Source: Halococcaceae archaeon
GTDB lineage: Archaea; Halobacteriota; Halobacteria; Halobacteriales; Halalkalicoccaceae
Direction: 5' to 3'
DNA length: 7,709 bases
Assembly: GCA_007129135.1 (NCBI GenBank)
Contig: SKWB01000317.1
Span: forward strand, 1 to 7,709
Position 1 is the first letter of the stretch. Every line of letters begins with the position of its first letter. Position numbers and translations under genes: made by a program. Positions 1-6,794 of the stretch are shown one piece after another. A model generated the notes under the pieces. That model did not search any database. It was not told the DNA's origin and was given only the letters and a program-made list of their open reading frames with translations.

Positions 1-376
1 CGGCGACCCACTCGGGGACGACGATCCCACCGACGGCGATCGCGTCCGTCTCCTCGTAGACCCGTACCAGCTCCTCGATCCAGTCCGGCTCGGCGCGGGT
101 GTCGTCGTCGGTGACGGCGATCACGTCGCCGGAGGCGAGGGCGGCCCCGACCGTTCTGGCACCGGAGTTCCCGAGGTTCTCCTGGGTACAGTGGACGATG
201 ACGTCCTCGCGGTCGCCGAACTCCGCCCGGGCGCGTTCGGCGACGGCCTCGTTCCCATCGCTCACCAGCACGAGTTCGAGGTCGTCGTGTGTCTGGGCGA
301 GCACCGACCCCACCGCCCGGGAGAACGCGTCGTAACGGTCCTCGGAGTAGGTGTTGATCACGACCGAGACTCTCAT
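1..376 (-). CDS. aglG: Family-2 glycosyltransferase, AglG-like (N-terminal part, cut by window edge)
   Basis: This is the first 125 residues of a GT-A fold, family-2 glycosyltransferase; the C-terminal part lies beyond the left edge. It begins MRVSVVINTYSEDRYDAFSR and continues with a Rossmann-like nucleotide-sugar binding start. An Asp follows the second strand (LVSDGN, D40), and there is an ENLGNSGARTVG segment (residues 67-77). The metal/donor-binding acidic run is VTDDDTRAEPDW, with D90-D92. This arrangement is typical of haloarchaeal dolichyl-phosphate-linked transferases such as Haloferax AglG, a glucuronosyltransferase in the N-glycan pathway. Placement divergent to aglB supports that pathway. 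The start is fixed by the ATG at 376-374, with a TATA-like GTTTTAC about 26 bases upstream, implying a leaderless transcript. The sugar specificity, and whether it is truly the AglG orthologue or another GT2 of the pathway, cannot be decided from this fragment. GT2 assignment is firm; the symbol is tentative. Confidence 0.8.
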   Translation of the reverse strand, partial: MRVSVVINTYSEDRYDAFSRAVGSVLAQTHDDLELVLVSDGNEAVAERARAEFGDREDVIVHCTQENLGNSGARTVGAALASGDVIAVTDDDTRAEPDWIEELVRVYEETDAIAVGGIVVPEWVA

Positions 377-398
377 GCTCGGGGCTACCCGAGACGGG

Positions 399-405
399 GT
401 AAAAC
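399..405 (-). promoter_or_regulatory. TATA-like element of the glycosyltransferase gene
   Basis: On the minus strand this reads GTTTTAC and is centred about 26 bases upstream of the ATG at 376. That spacing is what a haloarchaeal leaderless gene shows, where transcription starts at or next to the start codon. No Shine-Dalgarno sequence is needed or seen. Confidence 0.6.
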
Positions 406-485
406 TCTTGTGATGGGGCTGAAACGTACCCGGCGGTAACCGGCCGCTGAGCCCGGAAATACGGCGACTGACCCGATGAGAAGGC

Positions 486-490
486 TTATT
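486..490 (+). promoter_or_regulatory. TATA-like element of aglB
   Basis: The sequence GGCTTATT ends at 490, and its TTATT core is centred about 27 bases upstream of the ATG at 515. Purine-rich GAGAAGG lies just upstream in the position of a BRE. This geometry supports a leaderless transcript beginning near 515 and decides the start codon of aglB in favour of 515 over the in-frame ATG at 476, which lies upstream of this element. Confidence 0.65.
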
Positions 491-514
491 GCGTGGTTGA
501 AACTGTCACGGGTC

Positions 515-3304
515 ATGAGCAGTGAAGTCGAACGGGACAGACGGTCGGTGAACGCCGACGCCATCGTGGCCCTCCTCTGGCGATGGTACCACGTGCCGAT
601 CCTCGGGGTCGTCATGGCCTTCATGTTCTGGACGCGGACCCAGGCGTACGAGGAGTACCTCGCACACGGCGACCCGATGTTCGCGGCGGTCGACTCGTGG
701 TACCACTGGCGCACCGTGCTGTTCAGCGTCGAGAACTTCCCCTCCCGAATGCAGTACGAAGTGTTCACGGGCTACCCCTTCGGGAACTACGTCGGCCAGT
801 TCGGCACGCTCTTCGACCTCCTGATCGCCGCCGTCGCGCTCGTCGTCGGCGCCGGCTCGCCGACCGAGGAGACCGTCTTCCAGGTCGCGCTCCTCTCGGT
901 ACCCGCGATGGCCGCGCTCTGTGCGATCCCGGTCTACCTGATCGGAAAGCGCCTGGGCGGGCGGATCGGCGGCCTTTCGGGCGTCGTCCTCCTCGCGCTC
1001 TTCCCCCAGACCTTCTTCTTCCGGACCACCGTCGGCCAGCTCCAACACCACGTCGCCGAGGTGTTGTTCATGACCCTCGCGCTGTTCGCGATGATGGTCG
1101 CGGTCACCACGGCCGAACGGGAGAAACCGGTCTACGAACAGCTGCTCGACCGGGACGTGCGGGGGTTGAAGCGGCCACTCCTCGCCGCCGCCGCCGCGGG
1201 CCTCGCGCTCGCGCTCTACATCTGGGTCTGGCCCTCCGGCGTCGTCCTGGTGGGTATCCTCGGCGCGTACTTCCTCGTCCAGCTGGTCGTCGACTACCTC
1301 AGAGGCGAGAGCCCGGATCACGTGGCGTTCGTCGGGGCGGTCGCCCTCTCGGTCACCGGGATGCTCACGGCGCTGACGGTCGAGACGACGACCGTGAGCG
1401 CGACGAACTTCAGCTACATGCAGCCGGTCCTCGCGTTCGCCGTCGCGGGCGGCTGCGTCGTCATGGCCGGTCTCGCACGGCTCTTCGACGACCGTGGGAT
1501 CGACCGACGCTACTACCCCGCTGCCATCGGGGCGGCGGTCCTCGCCGGTCTGGGCCTGCTGGCGCTCGTCCTCCCGAGCCTCTTCGACACGCTGCTGTCG
1601 AACCTCTTCGGGCGCGTCCTCCCGATCGGTCACAGCGAGACGCAGGTGACGATCGCGGAGGCGGCACCGCCGCCGGACCCGGCCGAACACTTCTTCGCCG
1701 AGTTCGGCCTCGCCTTCTTCGTCGCGATGGGTGGGCTGTTCGCCCTGCTCGCCAGGCCCCTCGCCGGCTACCGATTGAAGGCCGAACACCTCCTCGTGGG
1801 CGTCTGGTCGCTGTTCGTCCTCAGCATGGCTCTCGCCCAGCTCCGGTTCAGCTACTACCTCGCCGCCACCGTCGCCGTCCTCTGTGCGTACGTCGTCGGC
1901 CTGGTGGTGCAGTGGGCCGAACTGTCGACGCCGGCGACGCTCCGCGACCTCGAGGGCTACCAGGTGCTCGTGATCGTCACGGTCGTCCTGGTGTTGCTCG
2001 TCCCGCTCTCGCCGATGATCGCGGGCGCGTCGGTGGTCGACCGTGGTGCGGCCGCCGGACCCGCAGCACAGAGCGGCGACGCGATGAAGTGGGAGGGGTC
2101 GACGACCTGGCTCCAGGGCAACACCCCCGAGCCCGGTACCTGGGCCGGCGCCGACGAGGAACTCGACTACTACGGCGAGTACGAGATCCCCGAAGACGAG
2201 GACTTCGACTACCCCGAGGGGACCTACGGCGTGCTGTCGTGGTGGGACTACGGCCACCTGATCACCACCCAGGGCGAGCGCATCCCCCACTCGAACCCGT
2301 TCCAACAGAACGCACGGAGCTCCTCGGCGTTCCTGCTTGCCGACAGCGAAGAGCGCGCCGAGCTGATCCTGGAGGCGATCCCGGCCGGCGAGGACGTCCA
2401 CGACGTCGAGGACGAGGAGCTCGAGCGGCTGGCCGACGAGCGCACCGACCAGCAGCGCACGGAGGAGATGCGCTACGTGATGATCGACGACGAGATGGCT
2501 AGCGGGAAGTTCTCGGCGATCACGCAGTGGAGCGGCCCCGAGTACGAGCACTACCTCGAGCCGACGGAGGTCGAACTCGACGACGGCGAGGAGGCGACCG
2601 TCCAGGGCTTCGGCGAGCCGTACGACGAGACGATGCTCGCGAGCCTCTACTACGACGACGCCGCCGGGATGGAGCACTACCGGCTCGTCCACGAGAGCCC
2701 CGAGCGGACCCAGTTCGTGAGCGTCGCCGCCCAGACCGGCGAGGGCCACTGGGAGACGCTCGCGGTGAACACGGAGTTCACCCCACAGCTGCAGTTCGAG
2801 CTCCGGGCGATGCTCGAGGACCCGAGCCTCGACATCGAGGACATCCGGGTGTTCGACGAGCGCGAGTCGAGCGCCGTGAAAACCTACGAGCGCGTCGAGG
2901 GTGCCGAACTCGCCGGCAGTGTGGACGCCGAGGAGGGCGAGACCGTCACGGCCGCGGTCGAACTCGAAGCGGAGAGCTCCGAGCGGACGTTCACCTACGT
3001 CCAGGAGACGACCGTCGACGCCGACGGCGAGTTCGCGATGACGGTGCCGTACGCGACCGAGAACGCGCTCGGGCCGGACGAGGGCTACACCGACACCGAC
3101 GTGGTCGCGACCGGCGAGTACGAGCTGTTCGTCGGCGCCCCGGACGACCCCGACCTGGTCGGCGAGAGCGAGGTGCCCGAGGAGGCTATCTACGAGGGTG
3201 AACACGTCGACATCGACCTCGAGGAGCCCGACGACGACGGGGCTGACGCCGAGGATGGCGACGACGACGGAGCGGGGACGACCGACGACGAGGGCGGGGA
3301 CTGA
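515..3304 (+). CDS. aglB: AglB, archaeal oligosaccharyltransferase (STT3 family)
   Basis: Transfers the assembled glycan from dolichyl (pyro)phosphate to Asn in N-X-S/T sequons of exported proteins, on the outer face of the membrane. The protein has 929 residues, usual for haloarchaeal AglB. Residues about 25-508 hold roughly 13 hydrophobic segments, followed by a soluble extracellular domain. STT3 landmarks are present. The first acidic motif is VDSWYHWR (D60), and the second is QLQHHVAE (Q177-H178-H179, E182). The external-loop-5 TIxE motif is TIAE (379-382), and the catalytic/acceptor motif is WWDYG (576-580). A DK-type motif D658xxM661xxxK665xxxI669 reads the +2 Ser/Thr of the sequon in this family. 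One own sequon, N298-F-S, lies between membrane segments. The last 29 residues form a low-complexity tail of Asp, Glu, Gly and Ala. The first in-frame ATG (476) was rejected because it precedes the promoter and would place Arg/Lys-rich residues ahead of MSSEVERD. Odd point: Gln replaces Asp in the D-H-H motif known from Archaeoglobus AglB. Confidence 0.96.
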   Translation: MSSEVERDRRSVNADAIVALLWRWYHVPILGVVMAFMFWTRTQAYEEYLAHGDPMFAAVDSWYHWRTVLFSVENFPSRMQYEVFTGYPFGNYVGQFGTLFDLLIAAVALVVGAGSPTEETVFQVALLSVPAMAALCAIPVYLIGKRLGGRIGGLSGVVLLALFPQTFFFRTTVGQLQHHVAEVLFMTLALFAMMVAVTTAEREKPVYEQLLDRDVRGLKRPLLAAAAAGLALALYIWVWPSGVVLVGILGAYFLVQLVVDYLRGESPDHVAFVGAVALSVTGMLTALTVETTTVSATNFSYMQPVLAFAVAGGCVVMAGLARLFDDRGIDRRYYPAAIGAAVLAGLGLLALVLPSLFDTLLSNLFGRVLPIGHSETQVTIAEAAPPPDPAEHFFAEFGLAFFVAMGGLFALLARPLAGYRLKAEHLLVGVWSLFVLSMALAQLRFSYYLAATVAVLCAYVVGLVVQWAELSTPATLRDLEGYQVLVIVTVVLVLLVPLSPMIAGASVVDRGAAAGPAAQSGDAMKWEGSTTWLQGNTPEPGTWAGADEELDYYGEYEIPEDEDFDYPEGTYGVLSWWDYGHLITTQGERIPHSNPFQQNARSSSAFLLADSEERAELILEAIPAGEDVHDVEDEELERLADERTDQQRTEEMRYVMIDDEMASGKFSAITQWSGPEYEHYLEPTEVELDDGEEATVQGFGEPYDETMLASLYYDDAAGMEHYRLVHESPERTQFVSVAAQTGEGHWETLAVNTEFTPQLQFELRAMLEDPSLDIEDIRVFDERESSAVKTYERVEGAELAGSVDAEEGETVTAAVELEAESSERTFTYVQETTVDADGEFAMTVPYATENALGPDEGYTDTDVVATGEYELFVGAPDDPDLVGESEVPEEAIYEGEHVDIDLEEPDDDGADAEDGDDDGAGTTDDEGGD

Positions 3305-3320
3305 CCGGGAGACGGCACCG

Positions 3321-3325
3321 TTTTG
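3321..3325 (+). promoter_or_regulatory. Candidate TATA-like element of the DUF368 gene
   Basis: A CACCGTTTTG stretch lies in the 45-base gap after aglB. Its T-run is centred about 27 bases upstream of the ATG at 3350. The same T-run could also act as the transcription terminator of aglB, since archaeal terminators are short T-tracts, so the two roles are not separable by eye. If it is the promoter, the TTG start at 3323, which lies inside the element, is excluded. Confidence 0.45.
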
Positions 3326-3349
3326 TCCATCGATCCGAAAGCGGCTCCA

Positions 3350-4279
3350 ATGCGAGAGTGGGCCGTCGTCTACGTGAAGGGCTTCTGTATGGGGCTCGCG
3401 GACATCGTTCCGGGGGTCTCGGGCGGGACGATCGCGCTCATCACGGGGATCTACGAGCGCTTCGTCACCGCCATCGCGGCGCTCGATCCACGACTCCTCG
3501 GGTCGTTCGTCACCGCCTTCCGCGAGACCGGCCTTCGCGGCGCGGCGAAGACGGTCTCGGAGGCCGACCTCCACTTCCTCGTGGTGCTCGGGCTCGGGGT
3601 CGTCTCCGCGGTGCTTCTCATGTCGCGGGTGATCACCGCCCTGTTCGAGACGTATCCCGGCCCGCTCAACGGCTTCTTCTTCGGGCTGATCGCCGCGAGC
3701 GCGGTCGTCATCTACCGCCACACCGATATCGACACGCCCGCCAGGGTCGGGATCACGCTCCTGGGTGCGACCATCGCCTTTCTGGCGAGCGCGAGCGCGA
3801 CCAGCGACGGTGGCGGTGGCCTCCTCGCCGTCTTCGTCGCCGGCGGGATCGCCATCTCCGCGATGGTGCTCCCGGGGATCTCGGGAGCCGCACTGCTCTA
3901 CATCCTCGGTCAGTACCAGTACATGCTCGCCCAGCTACGGGACCTGACGGACGCGGTCGCGGGGCTCGCCGGCGACGGATCGATCGACGCGATAGCCGGT
4001 CCGGGGCTGCCCGTCGCGGTCTTCCTGACCGGGGCGGTCGTGGGACTGCTCACGATGGCCCGGGTCGTGAAACGAGCGCTCGAGACCTACCGGATGGCGA
4101 CGCTCGGCTTTCTGGTCGGGCTGATGGTCGGCGCGCTCAGGCTCCCGATCGCGGAGGCAGACCGGGCGGTCGCGGTCTGGTCGCCCGAACTGCTCGCGGC
4201 GAGCGTCCTCGCGGGGGTCGTCGGCGCGGTCGTCGTGATCGCCCTCGACGCCACGACTGACACGTTAGAGTACGCGTAA
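3350..4279 (+). CDS. DUF368 membrane protein, PopT-family candidate polyprenyl-phosphate translocase
   Basis: A 309-residue polytopic membrane protein of the DUF368 family. In bacteria, members of this family (PopT) were shown to move undecaprenyl phosphate back across the membrane for reuse. Diagnostic sequence: GFCMGLADIVPGVSGGT (residues 11-27), the family signature, and a second copy, MVLPGISGA (172-180). Each is followed at a similar distance by matching segments: residues 91-114 and 236-259 align without gaps around RV...ETY...GF..GL. This shows an internal duplication, as expected for a two-fold pseudosymmetric transporter. About eight hydrophobic segments are visible, with short charged loops. 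The gene lies 45 bases after aglB on the same strand with its own TATA-like element, so it may be both cotranscribed and separately expressed. By position, its substrate is inferred to be dolichyl phosphate released by AglB. The start at the ATG 3350 gives a compact N-terminus matching the family; an upstream in-frame TTG at 3323 would add nine residues. Family assignment is strong; substrate is inference. Confidence 0.9.
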   Translation: MREWAVVYVKGFCMGLADIVPGVSGGTIALITGIYERFVTAIAALDPRLLGSFVTAFRETGLRGAAKTVSEADLHFLVVLGLGVVSAVLLMSRVITALFETYPGPLNGFFFGLIAASAVVIYRHTDIDTPARVGITLLGATIAFLASASATSDGGGGLLAVFVAGGIAISAMVLPGISGAALLYILGQYQYMLAQLRDLTDAVAGLAGDGSIDAIAGPGLPVAVFLTGAVVGLLTMARVVKRALETYRMATLGFLVGLMVGALRLPIAEADRAVAVWSPELLAASVLAGVVGAVVVIALDATTDTLEYA

Positions 4280-4292
4280 CGGGACACAACGG

Positions 4293-4297
4293 TTTTG
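4293..4297 (+). promoter_or_regulatory. Candidate TATA-like element of the Orc1/Cdc6-like gene
   Basis: CAACGGTTTTG lies in the 43-base gap after the DUF368 gene, with its T-run centred about 28 bases upstream of the ATG at 4323. It closely resembles the element before the DUF368 gene (CACCGTTTTG). It may alternatively, or also, end transcription from upstream. Confidence 0.45.
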
Positions 4298-4322
4298 CTG
4301 ACCCGCTCACAACGACGACTAG

Positions 4323-5465
4323 ATGGACCTCGCAGAGCGGATCGAGCGCCGCCGTCGCTCCACCGAGGAGAGCGGACCGGTCGCCTCGTGGCAGGCGCTC
4401 TCTCCGACCGCCCACCTCGACGAGCCGGTCGACCGGGGCGAGGTCGTCGACCGACTGCTCGACGCGCTCTCGCCCGTCTTCGACGGTCGCCTCCCCGAGC
4501 CGTTCACGGTCACGGGTCCCCCGGGGTCGGGGAAGTCCGCGGTGGTCACCGCGGTGATGGCCGAACTTGACGACCAGCTCGGATCCCCCGTGGGGACGGT
4601 CTACACCACGACCCGTGCGGCGAGCGCCACCGGCGTTCGCTTCGTCTACGTCGACGCCCGATACGCCCCGAGCCGGTTCCAGCTCTACCGCTCGCTGCTC
4701 TCCTCGCTCACCGACGAGCACGTCCCGGAGCGAGGCATCGGCACGGACGCACTCGGCGAGCGTCTCGGACGCGAACTCGCCGCTCCGGACCGACGCGCGC
4801 TGCTCGCGCTCGATCACGTCGGCGAGCCGCGGACCCCGTCCAGCGCCGCGGTCGAACGGGCGCTCGACCCGATCCCCGGACTCTCCTGGTTCTCGATCGG
4901 ACGCGAGGGGTCCGGGAACGGCGGCGAGAGCCTCTCTGTACCGGGGTACGCCCGGCACGCGCTCGTCGACGTCCTGGGGGTCCGGGCGACGCGCGGGCTC
5001 ACCCGTGGGCTCGATCCGGCGGCGGTCGAGCGACTCGCGGCCTGGGCGGACGGGAACGCCCACGACGGGCTCTGTGCGCTCACCTGCGCGGCGATCGCCG
5101 CGGAGGAGGCGGGCTCGGTTCGGGTCACCGAGGAGCACCTCGAGGCGGGCCGTCGCGCGGTTCCGGAGGAGTGCATCCCGTTCGGCCAGGTGCTCTCGCT
5201 CCCGAAGAACCGCCAGCGCGTGCTCCGCGCGCTGCTGTCGGAGGCAGCTACAGACCTGACGATCGAGGAGGCCGCGGACCGGATCGGGGAGAACACGGAG
5301 CTCTCGGCGGGGACGGTCAAGCGCTTTCTCTACGAACTCGCCGAGTACGGCGTGCTCGACCGGGTACGGACGGTCGGGTCGGGCGAGAGCGGCCGGACCC
5401 CGAGCCGTGTCGAACCCCGCTTTTCCGTCCCGGCGTTCTACCGGCTCGTCGACGACGCGGACTGA
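4323..5465 (+). CDS. Diverged Orc1/Cdc6-like AAA+ ATPase with winged helix
   Basis: A 380-residue protein of the Orc1/Cdc6 type. The N-terminal part (to about 60) covers HLDEPVDRGEVVDRLLDAL, the usual lead-in ('P..R..e...l...L') to the ATPase core. Walker A is GPPGSGKS (65-72). The segment FVYVDARYAPSRFQLYRSLL (107-126) matches the Orc1/Cdc6 strand that usually reads 'vNCr..t.y..l..l'. The Walker B region is RALLALDHVGE (158-168), with His at 165 where the catalytic Glu normally stands. Sensor 1 would fall in LSWFSIGRE (187-195). The sensor 2 segment is GNAHDGLCAL (244-253) in place of the usual G-D-A-R-R, so the sensor 2 Arg appears to be lost. A lid helix region follows (to about 285) and then a winged-helix DNA-binding domain (about 293-350). 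Origin initiators bind ORB repeats next to their genes; none is seen here. It may be an auxiliary DNA-binding regulator. The gene is convergent with glpC and overlaps it by 28 bases. Family is fairly sure; function unknown. Confidence 0.83.
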   Translation: MDLAERIERRRRSTEESGPVASWQALSPTAHLDEPVDRGEVVDRLLDALSPVFDGRLPEPFTVTGPPGSGKSAVVTAVMAELDDQLGSPVGTVYTTTRAASATGVRFVYVDARYAPSRFQLYRSLLSSLTDEHVPERGIGTDALGERLGRELAAPDRRALLALDHVGEPRTPSSAAVERALDPIPGLSWFSIGREGSGNGGESLSVPGYARHALVDVLGVRATRGLTRGLDPAAVERLAAWADGNAHDGLCALTCAAIAAEEAGSVRVTEEHLEAGRRAVPEECIPFGQVLSLPKNRQRVLRALLSEAATDLTIEEAADRIGENTELSAGTVKRFLYELAEYGVLDRVRTVGSGESGRTPSRVEPRFSVPAFYRLVDDAD

Positions 5466-6793
5466 CAGAGCGCCGCTTCGAGCACCTGGAGCGGGTGACG
5501 GATCTCGTAGCCGGTGCCGTGGTTCATCTGCATCGCACAGGTCGGACACTCGGTCATCCCCACCTCCGCCTCGTCGGCCTCCATGTGTTCGAACATCTCC
5601 TCGCCGATCGCCATCGAGACGTCGTAGTTCTCGGCCTTCCAGCCGTAGGTCCCCGAGATGCCCGAACAGGAGTCGCCGACGTCGGTCGCAGTGACGCCCT
5701 CGAGGCCGTCGAACAGCTCGATCGCCTGCGTCGCGAGCCCCTGGTTGCGGGCGTGACACGGCGCGTGGTAGGCGAGCGACTGCGAGTCGACCTCGCTCTC
5801 GGCGAGCGCACCCTCTACGTCCTCGTGGATCCGGAGGTACTCGAGCGCCTCGTAGGTGTGGGCCGCGAGGTCGTCGATCCCGTGGAGGTCGAACAGTTCG
5901 GGATACTCCTGGCGCAGCGCCATCGAACAGGAGGTACAGGAGGCGATGACGTCCGCTCCCTCGCCGATGGCCTCGACCAGCCCCTCGACGTTCGTCTCGG
6001 CGTGGCGCTCGGCGTCCTGGAGGAAGCCGTTCGCGAACATCGGCGTGCCCGAACAGCCCTGTTTCGGGACCAGGACCTGGTAGCCGAAGTGCTCGAACAC
6101 CCGGACCATCGCCTTTCCGACCTCCGGGGTGTTGTAGTTCGAGTAACAGCCGTGGAAGTACGCGACCCGTTTGTCGGGATTGGGGACCCGAGCGCCGCCG
6201 CGCTCTGCCCACCACTCGCGGAACGTCTGGGTCGCGAAGGCGGGGAACTCCCGCTCGGCGGTGACGCCGAAGGCCTTCTCCATCAGCCAGCGCGCCGGCC
6301 CGAAGTTCATCGCGGCGTTCGCCAGCCGGGGGGTCTTCGAGGCCAGCCAGGCCGAGGTCCGGTAGTTCGAGAGGACCCGGTTGCGCAGGTACTCCACCGA
6401 GAGCTTCTCCATCTGCTCCTCGACGTAGAGTCCGCGCGCCGTGTTGTGCATCTGGCTGAGCGGAACCGAGGAGGGACAGGCGTTGTCACAGCGCATGCAG
6501 TTCGAGCACTTCATCACCGAGTCGTCGATGTCGGTGTCCTCGTTGCGTTTCAGCCGCCACTGCTCGGGGCCCTGGAACTTCGGGCCCGGGAACTCGTCGT
6601 TCACCTCGGCGACCGGGCACTCCGTGTCGCAGGTCGAGCACTTGTAACAGCTATCGGAGCCCGGCCTGAGGTCCATCTCCTCGGTGGGAAAGACCTCGAC
6701 CGGGTCGTAGTCCCCCGGAGAGACCTCCACGTCGGTGCTCGCAGTCGCCGGCTCGGTGCCCGTTCCGTCGTCGGGTTGGTACGCATCACTCAT
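5438..6793 (-). CDS. glpC: GlpC, iron-sulfur subunit of anaerobic-type glycerol-3-phosphate dehydrogenase
   Basis: Carries electrons from the GlpAB flavoprotein dimer to the membrane quinone pool during glycerol-3-phosphate oxidation to dihydroxyacetone phosphate; it acts at the cytoplasmic membrane face. The 451-residue protein has an acidic N-terminal stretch of about 45 residues. Two ferredoxin-type 4Fe-4S motifs follow: CYKCSTCDTECP (C49, C52, C55, C59) and CSNCMRCDNACP (C96, C99, C102, C106). Two CCG-type cysteine-rich domains come next, with C216 / GCSGTP (C247) / C286-C289, then C346 / SCSGISGTYG (C376) / C416-C419. In both, the 'CC' pair reads Cys-Ser. The start is MSDAYQPDD, one base after the glpB stop (TGATATG), with GGAG 10 bases upstream; the frame is open further upstream but overlaps glpB. 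It is cotranscribed with glpB, and glpA would be expected further upstream. Its 3' end runs into the tail of the convergent ATPase gene. No terminator T-tract is evident beyond the stop. Confidence 0.95.
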   Translation of the reverse strand: MSDAYQPDDGTGTEPATASTDVEVSPGDYDPVEVFPTEEMDLRPGSDSCYKCSTCDTECPVAEVNDEFPGPKFQGPEQWRLKRNEDTDIDDSVMKCSNCMRCDNACPSSVPLSQMHNTARGLYVEEQMEKLSVEYLRNRVLSNYRTSAWLASKTPRLANAAMNFGPARWLMEKAFGVTAEREFPAFATQTFREWWAERGGARVPNPDKRVAYFHGCYSNYNTPEVGKAMVRVFEHFGYQVLVPKQGCSGTPMFANGFLQDAERHAETNVEGLVEAIGEGADVIASCTSCSMALRQEYPELFDLHGIDDLAAHTYEALEYLRIHEDVEGALAESEVDSQSLAYHAPCHARNQGLATQAIELFDGLEGVTATDVGDSCSGISGTYGWKAENYDVSMAIGEEMFEHMEADEAEVGMTECPTCAMQMNHGTGYEIRHPLQVLEAALCQSASSTSR

Positions 6794-6794
6794 A

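Noticed and set aside
476..514. In-frame ATG 13 codons upstream of the chosen aglB start.
   Set aside because: The TATA-like element at 486-490 lies inside this extension and is correctly placed for a leaderless start at 515. The added residues do not look like an AglB N-terminus.
3323..3349. TTG start that would lengthen the DUF368 protein by nine residues.
   Set aside because: It falls inside the candidate promoter T-run, and the ATG at 3350 gives the expected DUF368 N-terminus directly before the signature motif.
506..3721. A stop-free antisense reading frame of about 1070 codons opposite aglB and the DUF368 gene.
   Set aside because: Its translation is Arg/His/Val/Gly-rich without domains, as expected opposite GC-rich genes using GAC/GAG/CTC/GTC codons. 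It spans two unrelated genes and their promoters, and aglB is certain by motifs.
4280..4322. Possible replication origin next to the Orc1/Cdc6-like gene.
   Set aside because: The gap is only 43 bases, with no inverted ORB-like repeats and no AT-rich tract. Nothing in the window resembles an origin.
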